Shown in pieces: positions 58,503-64,000 of a DNA stretch of 64,000 nt (positions are counted from its first letter, which is position 1; each line of letters opens with the position of its first letter). The DNA lies in assembly GCA_037013495.1 (NCBI GenBank), contig CM072805.1:20362669-20426668 (forward strand), written 5' to 3'. Source of the stretch: Hippophae tibetana. Lineage: Eukaryota > Streptophyta > Magnoliopsida > Rosales > Elaeagnaceae. The notes below the pieces were generated by a model, which was not told the origin of the DNA, ran no database searches, and saw nothing but the letters and a program-made list of their open reading frames with translations. Made by a program: the position numbers and the translations under genes.

Positions 58503-60650
58503 AGTTTTAAGGACTCGATGCCTTTGTTTTTTTTTTCAAGCTTGATGCCACTTTTATTTGTGTGGTCGCAAGCTTAAACTTATAGCATATTACTTTTTGA
58601 AATTCTAATTACCATGATTTAATATATTTATATTTGTATGATTTTATCATATTTTTATATAAATTTATCTTTTCAGAATCACAGGTATTTTTATTATTTT
58701 TCAGATATTTTCGTTCAAAAAGAACTTAAAGACTCAAAGAAAAATACTAAAGGCAATACATCACAAATATATAAACAAATAAATGAGTAAAAGTAAAAAA
58801 AATGGAAAATTGGACAAAATGAGTCAAAATGGTCAAAAATGTTGAGTCATGTGCACGTATAGCCAACACCGAGTCTTGTGTGCGCTTGCACATACGCACC
58901 CCTGTCCCGCGTATTCCCATGGGCACCAACACCCGTCTACAACAAATTTTTCCCCCACATGTGTGCCAACCTGTCCAAACGTGTCCTAAATCAATTTTTG
59001 ATATATTTTTCCACATTTGTTGGCCTTTTCTTCTTCTATAAAAGGTCTTTCTCCCTCATTGTAAAAATCATCCAAAAAATCACAAACTTCTCTCTTTTTT
59101 TCTCTCTAGAAAGCTTTTTTTTTCTTTTTAGTTTTTTTAGTTTGAAAGTTTTTCTCTTTTTGAGATGAACTAATTATGCTTTTATAGATTTATATTTTTT
59201 GATTTAATAAATGGAAACACATATATATTTGAAAGTTTTCCAGAAACAGAATTAGTATCAAAGTTTTATAAGAATTATTTTGAGGTATAATTTTAAAGTA
59301 AATTTTTTACAGTTATTTTTATATTTTATTCTTATATGTTATATTTAATTTATCTGTGATTAAATTTAACATGGTTGGCTATTTATAAATATGATATAAT
59401 AATAACATTGTTATGCTTACGAAATATTAAATAGGTAAAATATTTCTATAAAATAAATTGATTTTGTTTTTATTAAAGATTTTATATTAAGGATGTTAGA
59501 TAGAAATATATTATTTTTTATTACAAACTTAAATCTAAAAATTAGATTTTAAGGTTTAATTATCTAGTCTAATTTAGCGTAGTCTTGTTGGTATAATCGT
59601 TCGATAGTTAGAGTGAAGCTCTATTTTAAATTTTTTTATAAGAACTATTATTCGAAAATGTATTAATAACCTATTTTCAATAATGGTTTTAAAACTTGAA
59701 CGTTAGTACTCGAATAATTAAATTATTAGGTTTAATTTGGACACCTTGAATAAAGTTTAAAATGTCTAATCCTACCAAAGGTGTCATTTAAATGACTCAT
59801 TTTCAATCTCTTAAAAAAAGAATTAATTTAATTAACAAAATTAATTATCAATCTCACCCATAGGTGTTAATTGATTTAATTAATTAACAAAGAATATATA
59901 ACCCCACCAAATGTGATATTTATATATAAAAAAAAAGAGAATCAATAAATATCAATTTATATCTTTAATAACCTAAATAATATGAGCAAGCATAATTAAC
60001 TTAATTATTATATCCATAAATACTCTACTATTATGAATGATAAAAATTTGCATAATTGTTTATTGAATCCATATCTATGTTTTTTTTTGTTATTAAATTA
60101 GGAAACACAAAATCAAAATATCGTGAGAGGATGTTTATGATTTAATTTCGTTTTTAAAAGCTTGAATAATAAATTAAAAATCACATATATTTATTCCTTA
60201 GATCGACCTTGAGAGTATACTTGTCATTTTCTATAAAATGATTCGTGCACTTGCGAGAGCTTTACAAATATAAAATAAAAATATCTACAAGATCGGTATT
60301 GCTAATTCGATGTTGGTCTTATTATTCATCAAATGAAAAAATCAATTTTATTTATTAATGAAAAGGTGAATTTGCCTAAATTGATGTGTATTTATGATGT
60401 TGACCTACCCATCTGTTTTTGGGAACTTGTGTCATTTTCCTTTTTCTCATTCATCAACTTTCATCTCCTATAAAAATGGGTCAAAAATATTTGCTTAATT
60501 CCTGCGTTTGGGGATTTTTGCTAACTCCTCCAACTTTTTTGGTCATACTTCGTGGATTTTGATCAAACCAATAAGCGCTTAGTTGGAGCTTTGAGAGTTG
60601 GAAATGGTAGGCTTAAGGACGAGGTTAGGGCATTTAAAGCCAATAAGCCT
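58503..60650. other. Noncoding DNA between antisense ORF and pol; LTR-like promoter words
   Basis: A TATA-like word in ctataaaaggtctttctccc (59036) is followed by T/C-rich DNA (59080-59165), as in a plant LTR promoter reading rightwards. The phrase gattcgtgcacttgcgagag at 60240 resembles the end of a plant LTR. I suspect a nested LTR of a plus-strand element (roughly 58.5-60.3 kb), but I cannot fix ends or find its partner. The rest is A+T-rich. Confidence 0.35.
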
Positions 60651-60656
60651 GGCATT

Positions 60657-63600
60657 CTAATTTGTGCTCTCTTCAATTCCTTCTATGTTTTTCAATAGAT
60701 AGACCCTTCCTGATGTTGTTTCAATTATTTGGTAAGGTCTTTCCCAATTAACAACCATTTTAATGGCCATCCACTCTTTCTTATTGGAAAAGACCCTTTT
60801 TCTGAGGACCCAATCACTACTAGAAAATGCTTTGAAGTGCACAATTATGTTGTAATAATCTAATACTTTCCTCTTTTGTTTGGTCATCCTTCTTAGAGCT
60901 TTGTTCATTTTTTTCCTCTGCTAGTGTCAGTTCGATTGCTCTACTTACCTCATTTTATTCTTCTGTTAAAACTGATCTAGTAGTGGGTAAAGTGACCTTG
61001 GTTTGATTTATTGCCTCAATCTCGTATACTAGGGAGAAAGGGGTCTCGTTAGTACTTCCTTAAGGACTAGTCCTGACGGCCCACAATGTTCCAAACAGCT
61101 CTTCAAACCACCTTCCTTTTTCATTTTCCAATCCTTTTTTTTAATAAACTTATGATTAGCTTGTTGGAAGATTTTGCCTGACTATTGGCTTGAGGATAAT
61201 ATGGCATGGAGTGACACATCTTAATGTTGTACTTGATGGTGAATTCTTTGATATTGTATCTTGTGAATTTCCTTCCATTATCTGTGACGAGCTTTCTAGG
61301 TAGGCTGAAACAGCAAATTATGAACTTTCATATAAATCAAATCACTTCTTCCTCATGTTTTCTACCCAGGGGTTCTACTTCGATCCATTTTGAAAAGTAA
61401 TCATTAGCCAAAAGTAAAAACTCAGTTTGACCCTTTCCTATAGGTAGGGGTCCTACTATGTCAAGCCCCCACTTATAAAATTGCCAAGGATTCACCACCC
61501 TTTTCATGGTATTTGGGGGAATGTGTGACAAGGGAGAAAACCTTTGACATTTGTTACATGTCTAGGTGTATTTTGTGCAATCTGCTAGTATAGTGGGTTA
61601 ATAATAGCCATGTCTCATAAGTTGATGTGATAACTTCCTCCCTACTGAATATGAACCACAGTCCCCCTTGTGTGCTTCATACATTAATCCTTCATATCTC
61701 TTTTTGGCTACATACAAGAGCCCTAGATCGAGTGAAGTTTTTCGATATAATTTTCCTACTTTGATCATATACCGACCTACCTTAGCCCTGATTTCCTTTC
61801 CTGGCCTACTATCTTCTGGTAGCTCCTCCCTCTCTAGGAAGTTATAGATCGGGGTATACCACGTGATACTAGGAGTGTCTATACATTCAACCCCTATTTT
61901 AGCCTCCTCAAATGACGCTTCTAATAGGATTGTTACTGATACTACTCGATTGTGCTTGGCCTCTCGTACTGATGTCATAGTGGCTAAGGCATCGGCGTGA
62001 CCATTATCCTTTCGAGCTATTTGCTTGATCTCAAACTTAAAGAATTTAGAGCACTCATTCTTTAACCTTTCTAGGTGCCCTTTCATTTTGGCATGTCTAG
62101 CTTCAAATGTCCCCATGAACTGGTTGAACACTATCCTTGAATCGCTATGTAAGGTGACTCTATCCACTCCCAGTTTATTTATGGTCATGGACCCAAATAT
62201 GGCCGCCTCATATTTAGCAACATTATTGGTCTCATGGAAATAAAGTCTAACTACTTATTCGAAACAATTGTTATTGTGGTCTATTAAGAGTACTCATAGC
62301 CTTGCACCATTAAAGTTCTGAGCTCCATCAACAAATACTTGCCAAATTATGCTCTATTTTCGATCTATCCCACATATTCTCTTTTGCTCCTTATTGTCAA
62401 CAACTTTTGGCCTTTCACTAAACTCAACCACAAACTTGGGCACTACTTTCCCTTTTATGGTTGTTCTAGCCATGTATTTAATGTCTTATTCCCCAAATTT
62501 TATTGCTATCTATGCTAACCTTATTGCTACATCTGGCTTCTTCAGGACATTCTTGAGTGGATGAGAAGTGAGCACCATTATTATGTGTGAGTCGAAGTAA
62601 TTCCTGAGCTTTCGTGTGCTAACTTTGAGAGAGAATGCTAACTTGTCTATTGTTGGATACCTGTTCTGGGCATCTGTTAGGATCTGGCTGACGTAGTAGA
62701 CGGGATGCTGAGCTTTGTTTCTTTCAACTAGGAGTACAACGCTGCATGTATGGGAAGTCATAGCCAAATACAAATAAAGAACCTCGCTTGGAAGAGGGCT
62801 AGCTGAGATAGGTTACTCATGTACTTCTTGATTTCTTCAAAGGCTCCATTATAGTTTTCATCCCAAAAGATTGATGTGCCTTTCTCAACATTTTGAAGAA
62901 GGGTAGACACTTATCAATGCATTTAGAAATGAACATGTTCAATGCTACTATTCTTCCATTTAATTGTTGAATTCCCTTAAGGCTAGAAAGTGGTTTCATA
63001 TTATCAGGGCCTATATCTTGTCTAGATTGACCTCAATCCCTCTAGATAACACGAGGTACCCTAATAATTTCCCTACAACGACAGCAAATATGCATTTTTT
63101 GGGATTGAGCCTCATACTGTATCTTCATATTATTGAGAAAACTTATTCTAGGTCTTTAATGTAATCCATGGGTTGAGCTGATTTTAGCTACTCTCAACCT
63201 CTATAGTGGGAAGTTTGATTACTTAGTGGAGGGTGGATGGAACTACCCTCATTTTATATATCAAAGGTCTTCCCAAGATGGTGTTGTAATAAGCTGGGAC
63301 ATCAATGATTACGAAAGTGGTCATAACTATCACTCATTTTCCCATAATAGGCAGCACTACCATTCCTTTGGCATAGGTAGTATTGATGTTAAACCCTATG
63401 AGGGGGAGCTCCATCTTGACAATATCGAGGTCCTTTATACCTAGAGCTCTTATAGTGGTCATAAAAAGTTGGTCTACTGAACTCAATGCATCAATCATTA
63501 TTCTACAAACATCACAAGATCCAATCTTCAAGGTGATCATTGAAAATTATTTCAGTGGCAAGTCTTCCTTTGTCCAAGGCGTATACATAAGAGCTACTGC

Positions 63601-63991
63601 GCAATTCTCTGGAAAACCTTTTGCACAAGTTGTTTGAACTTCTTCCATTAATCCATGGCCCTCCATGTATGGTGTGTATGGTCCTTATATTGGTTTCTTT
63701 GTATAACACCATTTCATTGCCTATTAGGTTTGTTGTTTTTAGCACATTTATTCTATTTTGGTGATTTCTCCGATCTCCATTTTCTGTGACGAGGTCCTTA
63801 AGATATCCCCTTGTTAATAACTCATATATCTCCTTTTTGAAGTGTCTGTAATCTTTTGTCTTATGGCCTACGTCCTTATGAAAGGCACACCATTTGGACG
63901 TGTTCCTAAGCAGGGATTTCATTTTCGGTGGCCACCTGACGTTGGCCTCCTCCTTCATTCTCATTATAGCTTGGGTTAGATTTACTCTCAA
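60657..63991 (-). pseudogene. Ty3/gypsy gag-pol remnant with two RNase H-like domains
   Basis: Order on the minus strand: gag end with KWCAFHKDVGHKTKD (63770-63991), where the last expected Cys is Tyr. Protease-like region 63200-63600, with the expected D-[ST/G]-G-S altered to DALSS. RT C-terminal piece (62990-63160, MRLNPKKCIFAVVVGKLLGY), then QQLNGRIVALNMFISKCIDK. RT-linked RNase H (62510-62773, HPVYYVSQILTDAQNRYPTI). A second RNase H (61598-62188, LGVDRVTLHSDSRIVFNQF, later IARKDNGHADALATM). Integrase (61337-61531, QFYKWGLDIVGPLPIGKGQT, DYFSKWIEVEPL) and its C-terminal part (60657-60908). The RT palm with YxDD is missing: protease joins the RT end near 63175. Many stops make it inactive. 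Confidence 0.8.
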
Positions 63992-64000
63992 GGGAGGCCC

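Larger units (their letters stand above)
55945..64000 (-). mobile_element. Decayed Ty3/gypsy element, Tat-like layout, runs off the window
   Basis: Right to left on the minus strand: gag end, protease, RT remnant, RNase H, a second RNase H-like domain and integrase (60657-63991). On the plus strand, beyond the 3' end of pol, lies a gag-like pseudogene (56359-58502). A second RNase H plus an antisense ORF downstream of pol is, to my knowledge, typical of the Tat lineage (Ogre, Retand, Grande). No LTR pair can be matched inside the window. The 5' end lies right of 64000. Confidence 0.6.

Noticed and set aside
58829..59168. Overlapping open frames of 70-96 codons on both strands
   Set aside because: They lie over a TATA-like and pyrimidine-rich promoter stretch; no recognisable protein features.
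1..64000. CRISPR arrays, prokaryotic operons, phage or defence systems
   Set aside because: No regularly spaced short repeats, no ribosome binding sites or operon spacing; the intron-bearing genes and plant retrotransposons mark plant nuclear DNA.

Overview
This window is nuclear DNA of a flowering plant, almost certainly a eudicot. The genes have many short exons with GT-AG introns, the intergenic DNA is very A+T-rich, and it is packed with plant-type LTR retrotransposons (Ty1/copia and Ty3/gypsy), a decayed LINE and hairpin-like repeats. The species cannot be fixed from the sequence alone. No bacterial, viral, CRISPR or rRNA feature is visible.

Layout. 1-10.7 kb: a decayed plus-strand LINE, broken up by LTR-type noncoding repeats, by an internal duplication, and by a minus-strand copia element (copia-1, 4746-10346) that splits its RNase H domain. 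11.5-15.2 kb: a four-exon group I bZIP transcription factor (+). 15.2-17.9 kb: repeats. 17.9-36.5 kb: an 18-exon gene (-) for mitochondrial electron-transfer flavoprotein:ubiquinone oxidoreductase (ETF-QO). Its first intron holds a copia element (copia-3, 30447-35397) with a perfect 5-bp target duplication. 36.5-39.9 kb: A+T-rich DNA with a degenerate CCTAAA-rich array. 39.9-42.6 kb: a four-exon strictosidine-synthase-like gene (-) whose exon 1 end and splice donor are tandemly duplicated. 44.3-47.1 kb: a DUF1336/EDR2-C-terminal-like gene (+) with a probable 5' UTR intron. 47.1-50.9 kb: A+T-rich repeats. 50.9-55.9 kb: copia-2, same family and orientation as copia-1, with a truncated 5' LTR. 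55.9-64 kb: a decayed Ty3/gypsy element whose minus-strand pol carries a second RNase H-like domain and which has a plus-strand gag-like pseudogene downstream. That layout recalls the Tat lineage.

The four host genes show no operon-like or pathway link. They act in transcription, mitochondrial respiration on amino-acid and lipid breakdown, a six-bladed propeller hydrolase-like family, and a lipid/defence-associated domain family. The exon models for all four close in phase from start to stop. I see no clear new biological system. The most interesting points are structural: duplicated splice signals, a GC-AG intron sharing an unstable gene with long C and G runs, a foreign insert in copia-1, a pseudo-exon in ETF-QO, and the antisense gag-like pseudogene of the gypsy element.
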